Shown here piece by piece: positions 32,125-44,929 of a stretch of 64,000 nucleotides of DNA (position 1 is the first letter of the stretch; every line of letters starts with the position of its first letter). This DNA is from Thysanoteuthis rhombus (taxonomy: Eukaryota; Mollusca; Cephalopoda; Oegopsida; Thysanoteuthidae). Both the position numbers and the translations under genes were made by a program. The stretch covers positions 20,234,651-20,298,650 of the forward strand of contig OY735206.1 of the NCBI GenBank assembly GCA_963457665.1, written 5' to 3'. Below the pieces are notes generated by a model. It saw only the letters and a list, made by a program, of their open reading frames with translations, ran no database searches and had not been told where the DNA came from.

Positions 32125-35095
32125 AAACACCCTTGCTTTTGATGTGAGTGGCAAATTAATCATTAGGTTGAGTAAGCTTCTTTTTTTGTCAAACTCTATA
32201 ACTATTGAGTTTCGAGTTTATTTTTGTATGTAACAATGATAGATGACAATAACAAAAAAGAAAAAAAGATTGACGTCATGCATGAATAACAGTGACACGT
32301 TGACGTACGCAAAAACTGATGACGAATTAATTCCCACTCCAAAAGCCTAACAGGTTGACTTGTTCTGGCAATAACAGCAAATCCCATTCAGAAAAAACTA
32401 TTGATGAAAGAGTTCAAAGGAGACGCGTCGTTTTGGTGAAATATTGTATGGAGGAATGAATTCTGTTTTGTTTACTTTTTAAATCTTAATGAATCAAGGA
32501 AACTTGACCTTAGTGTAGCCAAGATTGTCCAATTAAAAACCATTGTCACTTTTTTGTCCGACTGTCACAGTATTCAGAGGCCAATATCTAATATTAAGAA
32601 ACAGAGCCACGATACGAATGCATTGCGCACACCTTTATAGACAGATTACATACTCATGAGATAATGCAACAGAGATTGCATGAATCAGGATTTCAATATC
32701 GTCAGTCAGGAAGTGGATTTTAGGAAGTGGATATCAAATACGGATGGCCTAAAAAAAAGGCGATAATTTTTCAAATGGATCGTTGATCACTTTGACAAGC
32801 TAATTACGGATAGACAGAAAAATCACAATGCCATCAAAAATCATTCATTAATCTAACATTTTATTTCATTGATTTCATGTTCAATATTTTTCACACGATA
32901 TAAACTGAGATCAATACAACCTCAAACATAATGCAGCACGATATTTTGTAACAAGAAATCAGTAATGTATTTCCCTTCTCTTCTTGCTACAAGTTTTAAA
33001 ATACATGAAATACAGCATAAACACCCAAACTGACAGTGTTCCTGCTTTTGTTCAGAAACTTCTGGTTTGAATCTCTCTGAAGATCAAGATGCTGTATATT
33101 GAGTAGTTTGCTACCCTAACAACAAAATTTCACCCAACATTTTTGTTGGGTTCTATATTAATTATCAATATCACTAGAATATACCCGTTAGAAATGACTG
33201 GGTCATTCATGTATGGGTCAGCATTAAAGAACCTAAAGCTATTTCATGTGGCAGTTGGTTTTCAACAAATCAATTATCCTGATTCAAGCTTTTTGAAGTC
33301 TCAACCTGACTCAAACAATAAGTCTTGAGAGTTTCTATGATATAACTTGAATTTTTACGTCATAATATGAGGATAAATCGACCAATGGGAACATCTCATT
33401 TAAGCACAAACAAACGAACACAAAAAAATGTATATAAACTGATTATATGGTTAGATTTTTATAGGTGAGTTTTCTATTCTTTCTCCTTCCGTGGCATTGT
33501 AAATAATATATTTGGTGTCACCTCGCATGAACCTTTCATCAGAATTCTTTGATTCAATATAAGGTGTCCAATGAAAGTCAAATGATAAGAATAAAAAGAA
33601 TTATTGATGACTTCATTATTATTCATGAAAAAACGTCAATTCGTTCTTGAATAATCAGTTCCTTGTAAATTAAAGTGACATTTAACAGATGCCAAGCTTT
33701 GATGCGTATATATGATCTTGCTGTCCATTACTACTGTAAGCAGTTCCATCTTCATTAGATTGGTGTAGTTCCGACAGTATGTCGAGGAAAGTTGACAATG
33801 TAGAAAGGAAAAGACATAGGACTAGTTTTAACATCTCAAATCATTCATCAAATGCAATTGTTCACGTTTTGCCTGGAAATAGCGCTCAAAGTATCAGGGG
33901 CGAATCTGTATAAAAGAAGTACCCAAATATTAGTTGGGATAATGGAAACGTATTGTTTGGGTATGGATAAAGGAGTCGGATTTTTCATTTCTGTATATCA
34001 GAAAAAGGGTTTTTGTACGGGTGAGGATCCATGAAAATGTTGGGGAGGGTTCCTAATTGATATGGTTGTCTGAGTGTATGTGGGAAAATCTCTGGAGAGA
34101 GAAAACGAGTTTTGCAATGAAGTGATTGGTGCTGATATTAGAAGGATTATGGATTTAAGGAAATTGAGAAAATGGTGGGATATCAAAGAAGTCTGTGAAA
34201 TATGTGTATGAGAGGGAAAAGAGTTGGGAATCATACCTGTGAAGTATGTTTAATCAGCAACAAACGTAATTTTTCTCGGGTGTTATTCTATGTTGATTAA
34301 AGATTAATTTTGCTAATGGTGGAGCTAAATGAAAGCTACCAGGGCGCTGAATATTTGTGCTTTAGAATTAAATTTAGGGCAGACTCAATGCATCTACGTT
34401 TCCTGGTGTCATGCTCATGTTTGATTATTTGTGCTTTTATTCAGTCGAACTTATCCATGTTCCTACACAACGGTTCCTTCACTTCATCTGGGTACTTCTA
34501 TGTAGTTTCCCAATCTTCTCAAACTTTTTTGGTCTAATGTTCGGAATAAGTCCGATATTCTGACTGAAACATAAGCAATACATTTTTCAAAATATTTTGC
34601 ACAAGATATTAGGAATAAAATATTCCATAAGTATTCTCGAAATACTGATTAAATCTATTTATCTCTCACTGTATATATGCGTGTGTGTGTTTGTATGTGT
34701 GCATTTGTGCTGTGTTTGAGTGATTATATGGAGAATTTTATCTCTCCCATCTTTCTCTTCCCCTACTCTCTCCCTTCCCCCTCTCTTTATATCTTTCAAT
34801 CTCTGTATATTATCAACCTGATCCTTCTCTCCATCCTGCACCATTTCAACCCCCTTACCTTTCTCTCAACTGTCCTGTCGTAGATTCTTGGGATCAGCAA
34901 GCTGAACAAAACATGTCAAATCGAAGAGAGCTAATGACAGAGCGGAAAAAGAGATGAAATGCCCGGCGTAAAGCGATACTCCAGAACCTGGGGACAGAAT
35001 TAAACCATTCAACAAAACGACGCCTTTCTTTTCCCGCCACAAAAGAAATCAGGACAAAACATGGCGGATTAATCTTTCCCGTTCCTTCTTCTTTC
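32125..35095. other. No recognised gene
   Basis: Nearly 3 kb without a recognised element. Short frames (60-78 codons) at 33143, 33852, 33998(-) and 34310 show no domain. A TG-rich run lies at 34680-34715. Confidence 0.35.
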
Positions 35096-35098
35096 CCT

Positions 35099-35630
35099 TT
35101 TTGGAAACCATCAACCAAAACTGTCATAAAAACTATCTGTATTGGTAAATTTTTCATAGTTTATCATTTTGTCTGCCTATCGATGTATTTTCAACGAATA
35201 TAAACTGCACGAATAGAGCAAGATGGCTGAAAATTTGCTCCTTATTTCAAGAAAAAACATGTTTTTTTTTTAGAATAAATTTTTCAGTCTAGGGGAGGAG
35301 TTGCAATGTAAATTTGTGCTAAATTGATTCGTTTTTGTGTTTGTTAGTATTCACACTCTTTACTTTTTCATTTGGATCTTTTTTGTCTCCCCTAAAAATG
35401 CAGGGAAAATAGCGATTAGCTTTTTCAATCCATCCCACCCCGATATTTTTTGTGGATAGTACACTTTGCAATGCAAGTGATCACTGCCCAAAAGCCACTA
35501 GTAGCATAACTTATGAATTGATCTTCCCTTTTTTCCAATTTTCCATTTGTTTAATAGTTCATCCCGCCACAACATGCTGCCAAAAGATTCAGCAACCTGA
35601 CGGTTTCTTTTGAGATACTAATCAGACCTA
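35099..35630 (+). mobile_element. MITE family A copy
   Basis: Starts GGAAACCATCAACCAAAACTG and ends CCTGACGGTTTCTTTTGAGA-TACTAATCAGACC. Middle landmarks are TTGCAATGTAAATTTGTGC, TTGTTAGTATTCACAC, GATCACTGCCCAAAAG and CAACATGCTGCCAAAAG. Confidence 0.75.
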
Positions 35631-35772
35631 TTCTATTATTCCAATGACCAGATAGACAAATATTTCCGATATAACGCTGGGATATTCCAAGGTCTTTCAT
35701 CACTCATTTTCTCTTCTCCTCTTCGACTGCTTCGACTGCACCTGACCCTCCCATTCGCCTTTGAATCGAGTC

Positions 35773-35787
35773 GGTTGCCCAGCAACC
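35773..35787. promoter_or_regulatory. Palindromic X-box (RFX-type) motif
   Basis: GGTTGCCCAGCAACC is palindromic apart from its central base and fits the RFX X-box consensus (GTNRCC, spacer, RGYAAC). The nearest frames (35761-36079) are short and unrecognised. Confidence 0.35.
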
Positions 35788-35789
35788 AC

Positions 35790-36912
35790 ATGGGTAAGAA
35801 GCCTGTTGAAACGCTGTAACAATCTGCTTGCTTTTTCTTCTATGTCGAAGGACCTGATTTGTTTGAGTCGGACGCTGATTTTTTATCCTTATGGATTCAA
35901 AATCCAACCTATCAGAACAAAGATTCATGACAATCAGGGAATCAATTCAGTCCGAACTTCGATCTCATCTTGCAATCATTGATGCATTAACTGCGGATGA
36001 CGGGAATTCCAGTCGTCGCAGTACTATGGCTAAACCAATCTCATTTGATCTACAATTTTGCAATTTACATGAAATATAAGGTGTACTTGGTTATGATACG
36101 TTAAGAAACTACTTTATTTTGCTCTGGTCTTTCAAATGAAATGACGATATCAATAATCCTCTTCAAACGGACACATCTGAAGCAAGTTCACTTGACTGAT
36201 GAACCCATCAGGTGCAAATGACACGGATTTCCATCATTCCAGTTCTATGGGTAACTTGATGAAAATTGTATTTTATCGTGATTGATGGCAACTCAGTTCA
36301 ATACACGATTGAGGGCTTTAATTTGCAATGGTTAGCTTGCACTACACAATAACTTTCATTTTCCGATGTATAATATTTACACTGGGGAACAAAACTATTT
36401 TATGTTCCTCGAGGTTGCAGTACAACTGTTTTTCCGCAATGGACATGTTCTGCTTTCAATTCTACTTTACATAAGGCAATATAGGTAAAGGTTGAATGAG
36501 TACAAGATTTGTATCAGTCTGAACTTTTCGGATCGAAAAATCAAAATTACAAAGTATAAGATGTAGAAAGAAGACATTACGCAGAAGAACAAGCTAAAAA
36601 CCGTTAATCTCTGAACAAAAAAATTGCTCTAAATTGGTTTTATGCCATGATACAGCTTTCAGCTTATCCTGAAAATTAAAAGTGGTATGAAAAAGTTGAC
36701 TGCATTTTCAGAATCAGCATCCAAAACTATGTGAAGTACACTACAACACTTGATTGATGGAAATGTGTTGCTGATAAGTGTTATCCTTCGCAACCATTAT
36801 ATGTAAGAGCAGTACTATATACATTATAGGACTTCTTATACGTATTCAAACAATCATAAACTCTGTGTTCTGTCATTGTACCATTTCCTTATATGGGTTG
36901 ATCTAGTTTTAA
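35790..36912. other. No recognised gene
   Basis: A 62-codon plus frame at 35891-36079 (hydrophilic, Ser-rich) has no recognised domain. Confidence 0.3.
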
Positions 36913-36916
36913 TGTC

Positions 36917-37425
36917 ATCATCATCAGTCTTTTATCGTCCATTGTTGGACAGTAACCTTCCCCAAGATTCGCCACACAGCTCTATCGTCGGCATCGCAGA
37001 GACAGTACTTTCTGAATTAGTTTGATTTTCTCTTCAACTTGTATCCTGACGACCTTGGTTGCGCAGATGATCTCTTGGGATTCATGTTGTGAGTCGTGAT
37101 GTCCATCGGTTGTCTACCATTCTTGCAACGTGGCCAGCCAATAGCCATTCGAGTTTTCTACTGAATGTCTCGGACTACTGATTTCTCCCTGATATATTGT
37201 GCTGTCTTATCTCTCCATGTAAGGCTGAACATGATACTTTCATATGCACGTTGTATGCTTCTCACTCGGCAGGTCTGTCTCTTGGTTAGGTTCCATTTTT
37301 CTGCTCCATAGGTGACTATCGGGAGGATGCATTGGTTGTATACTCTTCTTTTTTTTTGGATTAATGGAATCTTCTTGTTTTTGAAAGTTTAGCTTGCTCT
37401 GCCGAGGGCTTGCCATCCTAGATTC
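36917..37425 (-). mobile_element. RTE-type LINE 3' fragment with GAT tail
   Basis: The plus strand begins TCATCATCATCAGTC (tail), then CCATTGTTGGACAGTAACC, TTGTGAGTCGTGATGTCCAT, AACGTGGCCAGCCAATAGCC, TCTCCCTGATATATTGTGCT and GGTTCCATTTTTCTGC. Decayed but the longest copy. Confidence 0.8.
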
Positions 37426-37429
37426 TTCG

Positions 37430-38280
37430 CTTGATTTTTTCTTCTTCTGTTGGTTTTAGGCTACTTAGATAACAAGTCTGGGAACTTTTCCAAACAAAAA
37501 TCTTTGGCCTTCCCCAATTTCTTTGCTGATTGGTTTTGAACAACATTTTAGTGAGAAAAATTACACTTGATTTAATTAATTTAACAAATCAATTCAATTT
37601 TCGATTTTTTTCCCGATATTCGGTAATAGGAACCAGAGAACATGACCAAATGCGCGCTTTGTTGAGTTGATGTCAATAAAATATGATTTTCCTTGCGTAA
37701 AACACAATTTTTAACTCCCAGAACCAAGCCATACGTGTAAAATTTCTAACTGTTCAATTACTTGTAGCAGTATTGTGTACATGCAATAATGTATTACACA
37801 TTCGTTATTACCATTCTTATCGTCATACTCCAGTCCAAACCTGCAGCTCACTTTGTTTATCTAATGTGACAACAAACAACAATCTAACTAAATTTCCCAA
37901 GTCAGTAGCTTACTTTGTTTTTACCACAACGAAAAGAACAGTCCTTGCCTGATTTAGGGTAGTAAACTATTCGTTGTTTGTTTGTCCCGTCACATTAAAC
38001 CAAACTGGCGTATAAGATTGACATTTCCTACTTGTGATTTGAAGTCATGACCAAGTGATCAGCAGGTAGCTCCTTACCGGCTGTGTCAAACTAAGAAGTC
38101 TACCATATTGACGAAAATTTATGTAACGAATAAACAAGGGCCTACTTCATTCTAATAAATAAGTTTTCCGCAGAAAATTTTTTTTAATAATTCTTTGTTT
38201 ATGTATAAAATACGAAAGTTGCAGTGATCATCTTCAGTAATAGACATAGAAGTGCAGTTTGACTCTGCAACAGTTGATCT
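37430..38280. other. No recognised gene
   Basis: A motif with CTTTGTTT and AACAAACAACAA occurs twice near 37850-37935 and is unexplained. Confidence 0.35.
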
Positions 38281-38283
38281 GGT

Positions 38284-38652
38284 TAGAAACTGTCAACCAA
38301 AACTGTCACAAATAATCATTATAGGTATCTTCAGCATTTGAACTGATCTGGCTTTCTGTCTGGCTGGCAATGTAACTATTTACTATGTGTACATCAATGG
38401 AGCTAGAGTGTTTAAAAAAATCATTCCAGTGCTTACAATGTCCAGAAAAAGAAAAAAAACATAGTTTCTCTTATTTTAAAAATACCTTACCCAAAAATCG
38501 GTTTTCAATGAGAGTCAATGCTAAATTGGTTCTTTAGTTTGAGGTGAGGGAAATGACTTATTCCTTGATCACCCCTTCACATGATTTTTTTATTGGTTAC
38601 CTCAACACGATAAAGTGACTATTTCTATTGTGTGACTAACCAGACCTCTTTT
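38284..38652 (+). mobile_element. MITE family A, compact full-length copy
   Basis: Clear ends: TTAGAAACTGTCAACCAAAA at 38284-38303 and TCTATTGTGTGACTAACCAG at 38626-38645. Landmarks are GATCTGGCTTTCTGTCTGG, AATGGAGCTAGAGTG, GTCAATGCTAAATTGGTTC and TTCCTTGATCACCCC. Good reference for the family. Confidence 0.8.
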
Positions 38653-38654
38653 CC

Positions 38655-39510
38655 CCTTTTTTCCAAGGTTGGGGTAATATGGTTAACTGTTTTTACAGCT
38701 ACCATTATGTAAATGTTCACCTGTAAAAGAAAATACATGCATTGTAAATCTACAGAAAAAAAAAGAAAAAGAAAAAAAAGCTGGTCTAAATAGTTTGTTC
38801 ATTCGTGTATTTCGGTTAGGTTTTTCTTTTCCTATTTTCTCGCAAGCAATACATTTTTTTCTTCAACTGGCTGTCAATTTCGCACGTGCCAACATTAATT
38901 GGCTCTCAATTCGCGTGCCTTTCACCGTCAACACAAGAGGAGAGAAAGATGAAGAGAAAAAAAAAGATGTTGAATGTTTGTTATCAGTTCCAGACGGAAT
39001 GACGTAATGCATTATTTGCTCTTAGATAAAACGAAACCAGAAAACACTCGGAGAGCGCATGTATGTGCCTACACCGTTGTGTTTGGGGGGATATGCTTCC
39101 AGATTCGATCCCTTCTTTCATTGACCACCATTCTTTTGGGGATATCATGTGGAGGGTCTTGAATGTATACATAAATGTATGGAGTATGAGAAAGCACTCA
39201 GAGAGTGCACGCCTGTGCTATCTCCTTACATTAACTAAGTGACACTAACGACTTGAATGAAAATAATTTTTTGAAAAACAAGGGGTGTTGTTTCAATATA
39301 TATGAATATTGTGTTACTTTCCTCGGAATCTAAATCTAGCATTTTTATTTACTGTTCGTTTTTAATGCAGAATCACAAAGAGATATATCAATAAAAAAAT
39401 TGCTGAATACCTCCATATTGTGCATGCACTGAATTTAACTGAAATCTACTAGGAACGTTGGGGATATCGTGTGGACGGATGTACAAATGGCGGAAGGAGA
39501 GAGAAACACA
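38655..39510. other. No recognised gene
   Basis: Poly-purine run at 38757-38780; two overlapping antiparallel 62-codon frames at 38974-39172 without domains. Confidence 0.35.
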
Positions 39511-39512
39511 GG

Positions 39513-39516
<4 letters not shown>

Positions 39517-39596
<80 letters not shown>
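39517..39596. repeat. (TA)n array
   Basis: About 39 uninterrupted TA units. Confidence 0.97.
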
Positions 39597-39597
<1 letters not shown>

Positions 39598-39950
39598 GAA
39601 TTCGTTGGCATTGGTAAGAGCTTCAGTTCTGGTTGATATTGTGTTCCAAGTGAATGATTTTCGCGCGATACTGTAGAAACTATCAGAGAGGTCTGTTATC
39701 TTTGCAGCAGTTAATTAAAATTCTATACCAGGTATTCGTGCGATTAGTTTATTTACCTGTCAGTTCTGTCCACAGAAAACTAATTAAGTGTTCACATACA
39801 TAATCACCCCGACCCTCCCACCACACACACAAAAGAGAAGACGCACCCACATCAACACACACATATACAAACACCAACTGAGTCGTTTTTTGTTGTTTTT
39901 TTTGTTTTGTTTTTTTTATTTTTATTTATCTACAAATAAGCAAGGCACAT

Positions 39951-40403
39951 CTGGTCATTCACTCAATAAAACTCTTCGTGTGGCCAACATCATTTGGTTG
40001 CATGCCATGTTAGGGGTGATCAATTGAAACCCTGAAAACGGAGGTAAACAATATATTATGTCATATTACTTCTCTTGCATTTTGTTGGGCCTTTATCACA
40101 GAAAAGTGTGGATTTTCGAAAAATCAAGAACCAACTTTGCAAAATTTTACATTGCAAACTGAACCCCGACCATATATCTATTTGGGAGGATTGAAAAAAT
40201 AGGACAGAAACGTTTCGTAGATATAATAAGGAGTAGGTATTCATAATTTCGGCCTCGTAGTTCCTTTGGTGTAGTCTGTGCGCATGATTTTGGCACGTGC
40301 ACACACATACATACATACATACATACATACATACACAACGAGGCAGACTGACTTTAAAACTGAAGAAGCTTTTTGGATGACAGTTTTGATTGACAGTTTC
40401 TAA
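39951..40403 (-). mobile_element. MITE family A copy with (CATA)n
   Basis: The plus strand starts CTGGTCATTCACTCAATAAA and ends GATGACAGTTTTGATTGACA-GTTTCTAATA, the inverted family ends. The internal TATG run has become about eight CATA units at 40303-40336. Confidence 0.75.
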
Positions 40404-40404
40404 T

Positions 40405-40985
40405 ACATTCTCTCAGTGATTTTCTTATCTTATTTCTCAAAAATTCTTCAAATTTTAGAAACCCAAGAGTTCACATGTGTTCTACCCAACTACACACAAA
40501 AAACGAAAACACACAGAGCCAATTTTGATTTTTTTTTCCATATATCTAATAATAGATGGGATACTTTTTCTCTCATTTTATCTCATTAAAACTATGTTTT
40601 CAATTTTCCTCTTTTCTTTTGAATAATTTTCCAGTGATGAATCTTCCCTCGAGGTGTTTGTTCTCTAAAAGCAGCGAATACAAAAAAACAAAAAACAAAG
40701 CCTTCTATATCAAAGAGGTTTTGAGTAATTTCGCTCAAACTCCCAGCAAATAAAGGCACCTAAAGAATGCATCAGTATGTATGTAGCCTGACAAGTAAAT
40801 ATTTCCTTAATTCCGACAGGAAACTTCTTTCTTTTCTTCAAACTTTCTGACACAAGATTGAGAGACTAACTTGTGGAACATTACTCCACGGTGAGGCCTT
40901 TCGTATTTATCAAGCTGACCTCAAGTGAGCATTAAGTTGCAATCATAGGGCACCAATAGAGGATCGAACTCATGGCAGTAGTAAC
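40405..40985. other. No recognised gene; isolated B-box
   Basis: GAGGATCGAACTCATGG at 40960-40976 is a box-B-like motif on the minus strand, without a convincing box A. Confidence 0.3.
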
Positions 40986-40989
40986 ATGT

Positions 40990-41394
40990 CTGGTTAGTCA
41001 GTCAATAGGATACATCACACGATCAACGTCTTTTGGAAGTATGACCTGTCTTGGTTGATCAACTAAAATTTTGGAAAAAAAAGATGACAAATAATTGTTA
41101 TATTTCTCACCTTTCATTTGGCAATGCTCTGCTCACTGAAAAAGTCCAAAATAAAAACAAAATACAAACAAAAAAATAAACGGAAATAATACAATAAGAT
41201 CCAACCTGCGAAATTATTTGAGTAAGGATCTTTAAAAAAAATATACTTTACGCATAAGAAGTAAATGTTACAATTTTCAACCTTCTAACGTCATTGGTAC
41301 GACCTGTAAGTGCAACATATACATAGAGAGCTAGCTATCCATACCCGCTTAGAAACTTTTTTGCCACAGTTCTGGTTGACGGTTTCAAATAGCC
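40990..41394 (-). mobile_element. MITE family A copy
   Basis: TCTGGTTAGTCAGTCAATAG at the left and GTTCTGGTTGACGGTTTCAA at the right; between them TCTTTTGGAAGTATGACCTG and GAGCTAGCTATCCATACC. Confidence 0.75.
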
Positions 41395-41399
41395 TACGA

Positions 41400-42845
41400 G
41401 CTTATTGATTAGCATTACAGTTTACCTTCCCTTGTATAAGATCACAGATCCGTCCATTCATTTCTTGCTTGCAGCCAGGTCAGTCACATGATTTAGCTGG
41501 GTAAGGTAGGGAGCTTGGGTTATTTAGCTTACGGAAACTCTCTAAGTGATCCCCAGCACCTGATATTTCCAGTCGGTCAGCTGTCTAGGTACTGACCAGG
41601 GTTGATGTTGCTTAACTCCGGTTATTTTACTAGAACTGGCGTTTCCAACGTAATTTGTTCGTAACAAGATCACAGAAATTGGAGGCGCTGCGTAGAGAGC
41701 CTGAAAACTATAGCTGTAATGGTCTATGAGACCAGTCTGCTAAGGACTATTTCGCGATGGAGTACACTATCTGATATTTAGTAAACGTAGCTTATCTAAC
41801 ACAGAGGTCTCGCGTTTGTATTACAGGCATTGGTCATGAAAACTCATAAGGACACATTTCTCTGTGTATTCAGCTGTCAATCGAGTACACTTTAAGTTGC
41901 CTAATATGTTAGAGTTATCCTCCCGTGGAATTGCATTCTGGCAAGGGGGTGGTTAAAAGAACTTGACAGAAGGGATCACTAAGCAGACACACACGCAAGA
42001 AAATGTAGTCTTCGTCGACGGCTGGTCATACTCCATTGGGAGTTGTTTCCTAAGAAACAGACACTTTTTAAGTGTAGCTTTGTCCGTCAGAAAGACAGAA
42101 GTGTATGAGAACTCATTGAAGATCGTAATCGTTTTAATCTCTTCAACGATGCAGTGACAGGTCCTTATGGAGTAATAAACGTTCTTGTGGACGGTTAAAC
42201 ACTTGTGGTTTTGTCGCCAGGGAACGATCTGCGTTGTTTCAAGCATGTATCGATGAAGACAGGTACTCGAGAGAATGATAAGCGTTTTGCTGACCTGCGA
42301 ATCCCTTTCCCTGAACGGAACGATTGACTTCAAATGGTGTTCGTCACCGGGACCAAAATTCGTTTATTTTCAGGGCTTGATTAACCTCGGCATGCAACGT
42401 ATGTTATCGACATCCTGATCATTGGACCTTTCGTATAGAAGGCCGTTCACAGCTGTGGTCAAGAGAGGACAATGAGAGGCAAGGCAGCAGTCGTTAATTT
42501 CTCTCTACATTTCTTTGGTACCCCGGTCGACTTTTCTCGTCCTCCGTCCGTTTACTTCGCTGTGTACCTTGCATCTACCGTGTTGGTTTTTTTCACATTA
42601 TTCATAAGCAGCAGAACCCTGAGGTTGAGAAAAAGAGAAATAAACAAGGCACTAAATTGTTACAACGATATTTTCTTCCTTTTTCGTTTCAGCTTCTTTT
42701 TGCCTTTACTGTGGACGCCCAAAATACGGACCCTATCTCTTAGCTGCCGCATCTTTCACTTTTACAGCTCATTACGCCACGCAATGGCAATGCGTTAATC
42801 TTCCGGTTTTTTTTCTTTGCTTTTTCCGTATTTTTTTTCTAATCA
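41400..42845. other. No recognised gene; mixed-composition segment
   Basis: Visibly higher G+C than its neighbours. The minus frame at 42333-41953 (126 codons) and the plus frame at 42472-42798 (108 codons, with a hydrophobic segment VYFAVYLASTVLVFFTLFI) show no recognisable domain. The strip CTGTAATGGTCTATGAGACC at 41709-41728 resembles 52945-52965 and may be another SINE body. Confidence 0.25.
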
Positions 42846-42848
42846 TAA

Positions 42849-43204
42849 CAGGAGTCGGTAACTTTTTCGCCTCAGTGGACCAAATTGTGTATTAATCAGG
42901 GGATGCTGCGCCAGATAAATGCCTTAAAGGATTGAAATGAGGGGACTATCCATTTGAATCCATCTTGTTCTCTTTTGCCACAAATCAATGAATAAAGGAA
43001 TCACTTATGCTAAACCAAGGATGCCAATTAGTAATCAAAGAACTTAACTGAGTCACAATGTATTTTAATCAGAGAAATTTTTGAATCTATTAAAAAGATA
43101 CAAAGAATCTTTGGAACATAGAATTCAAACATTTTACACGCAGGATGGTCAAAATCCCTTCAGGGCCTGGGTTTTTTCTGTGAGCTGTATGTTGCCGATT
43201 CCTG
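42849..43204. mobile_element. hAT-type MITE with TIRs and 8-bp target duplication
   Basis: The left end CAGGAGTCGGTAACTTTTTC and the reverse complement of the right end, CAGGAATCGGCAACATACAG, form hAT-style TIRs. Flanking octamers AATCATAA (42841-42848) and CATTATAA (43205-43212) agree at six of eight positions. The 356-bp interior is non-coding. Confidence 0.75.
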
Positions 43205-43209
43205 CATTA

Positions 43210-43810
43210 TAATCCTTCCTTTATCTATTCTCTTCTTGATTGTTTTATGATATTTTATAGTGGTTACTTCCTCTCTTTTATTTATTCTTTCCTCGATTGT
43301 TTTATATTTCATTGTGGTTACTTACTCTCTTTTATACATTTTGTTCATTCTTTCCCATTTCCGATTCATTCTATTATTTTTCCGTATAATTATTTCCTTT
43401 GTCTCTTTCTGCTTCCCTACTTTCTATTTTTTTCTTTCTATTTCTGCTCCTCCTTTTCCCCCAAGACAGAAAATTTTCGAATCTTATTCCCTAATTGAAT
43501 GTTGTACTCCCCTCCTTTAAGTCTTGTTCTTGTTCTCCTAAGAATAAGATTTATGTCTTTTAAATCTTTTTTCTTCTTTTCATTCTTCACCCCTTTTAAA
43601 ATCTTCTTTTCCCCTTTAAACTTTGTCATCCCATCGTTTGAATTTTATTCTCCTTCTTCCTTCTTCTTTTTTTCTTCTCTGAGTCCACATTTTTCTTTCA
43701 GATATTCTTTCCCCCTTTAAATCTTAACATCCCCTCTTCTAAATCTCATTTACTTCTTCCTCTCTTTATTTATTTTTAAAAAATTGTCTTCCTTTTTTGA
43801 ACACCCCCTA
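43210..43810. other. Pyrimidine-rich tract
   Basis: Strongly T/C-rich over 600 bp. It gives long open frames of Phe/Leu/Ser on the plus strand and Lys/Glu/Arg on the minus strand; these are compositional. Confidence 0.6.
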
Positions 43811-43826
43811 TCAAGTCTTCTTCTTC

Positions 43827-43858
<32 letters not shown>

Positions 43859-43890
43859 CTACTTCTTCTTCTTCTTCTTCTTCTTTGAGT
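43811..43890. repeat. (CTT)n microsatellite
   Basis: About 22 CTT units with two ACTT interruptions; open in all frames (poly-Phe or poly-Arg). Confidence 0.95.
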
Positions 43891-44243
43891 TTTTCCTTTC
43901 TTTTTCTTTGAGTTTTTTTTTCTTTTCTCAACTTCCACCGAATCGGTCACAAAACCCTGATTCTATTTCTCGCTTAAAAGCATCATTCTTCTTCCGCATT
44001 CATTTTTATCCCCGGTGCATTCTTTTCCCGCCTTTTCCTCCCGTTCCCGCCATAATTCCAAAAAGGAAATTGACATCAGATAAGAGTGAGGCATTAAAAA
44101 TAAGATTTTTTTCTCCTCTGCCACAGCTGAGAGTAATATTAGATATGATTGATGGTGTGAAAATGCTCCCTGATTTTCCAATGCAATATTCTTGCTTCTG
44201 TTTTTATCGGCCCAACGGCTAGGATAGCCTAAGGCACGTGCAG

Positions 44244-44246
<3 letters not shown>

Positions 44247-44311
<65 letters not shown>
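44247..44311. repeat. (CA)n microsatellite
   Basis: About 32 uninterrupted CA units. Confidence 0.97.
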
Positions 44312-44312
<1 letters not shown>

Positions 44313-44395
44313 TGTCAATCCGATTCGAACAAGCTGCAAGAAGAATGGGGTATTTCCATGAGTAAATCTATGTGGGTCTGCAGTTTGTATATGTA

Positions 44396-44925
44396 TTAGA
44401 AACTGTCAACCAAAACTGTCAACATAGAGCTTGTTTTCTTCAGTATTTAAATGGATCTGGCTGACTTGCCGGTTATCTATACATGTATCACACGTACAAC
44501 TGTTGCCCAAACTCTCGGCATGAGTTTCTAAGTTTTAGTTTTCAGTTGGTCAAGCTGGCTGACTGATGGGATTACAAAGTATATGTCACGCACAAAGTCT
44601 GCACCAATCAAAGTATATGACTGAAAATCTAGATATTTACTTTTTATGTGTTTTTTCTTTCGCTTTTTAAAAAATCAAGTAGATTCTTAGAGGTGATTCA
44701 ATTTGCAATTAAATTTTATCCTAAATTTTTCCTTTAGTTTCAGTCCAGTAGCATTCAGGCTTTTTTTTTGCAAGTGCTTAACAAAAGGTGAGAGACGTAT
44801 CTTATTCATTGATCATCCCTATTCCCAATTTTTCAATCGATCTACCCCAACGTGGTATGCTTCCAAAAGACGGTGATTAATTGACAGTGTCTATTGGGTG
44901 ACTAATTCGTTCTCTGTCGTTATCT
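44396..44925 (+). mobile_element. MITE family A, with a partial 5' duplication
   Basis: 5' end TAGAAACTGTCAACCAAAAC at 44397; a second 5'-type core (TTTTCAGTTGGTCAAGCTGG) at 44540; 3' end TTGACAGTGTCTATTGGGTG near 44898. The repeat of the core suggests two overlapping insertions or slippage. Confidence 0.7.
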
Positions 44926-44929
44926 GCTC

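Noticed and set aside
33488..33550. CTGATGA on the minus strand near 33536 as a second hammerhead
   Set aside because: No GAAAC segment or closing stem I follows, so the core is incomplete.
40950..40980. B-box GAGTTCGATCC on the minus strand as a tRNA
   Set aside because: No box A at the right distance and no cloverleaf.
43750..44222. Poly-Arg/Lys and poly-Phe frames
   Set aside because: They are translations of the CTT microsatellite and pyrimidine-rich tract.
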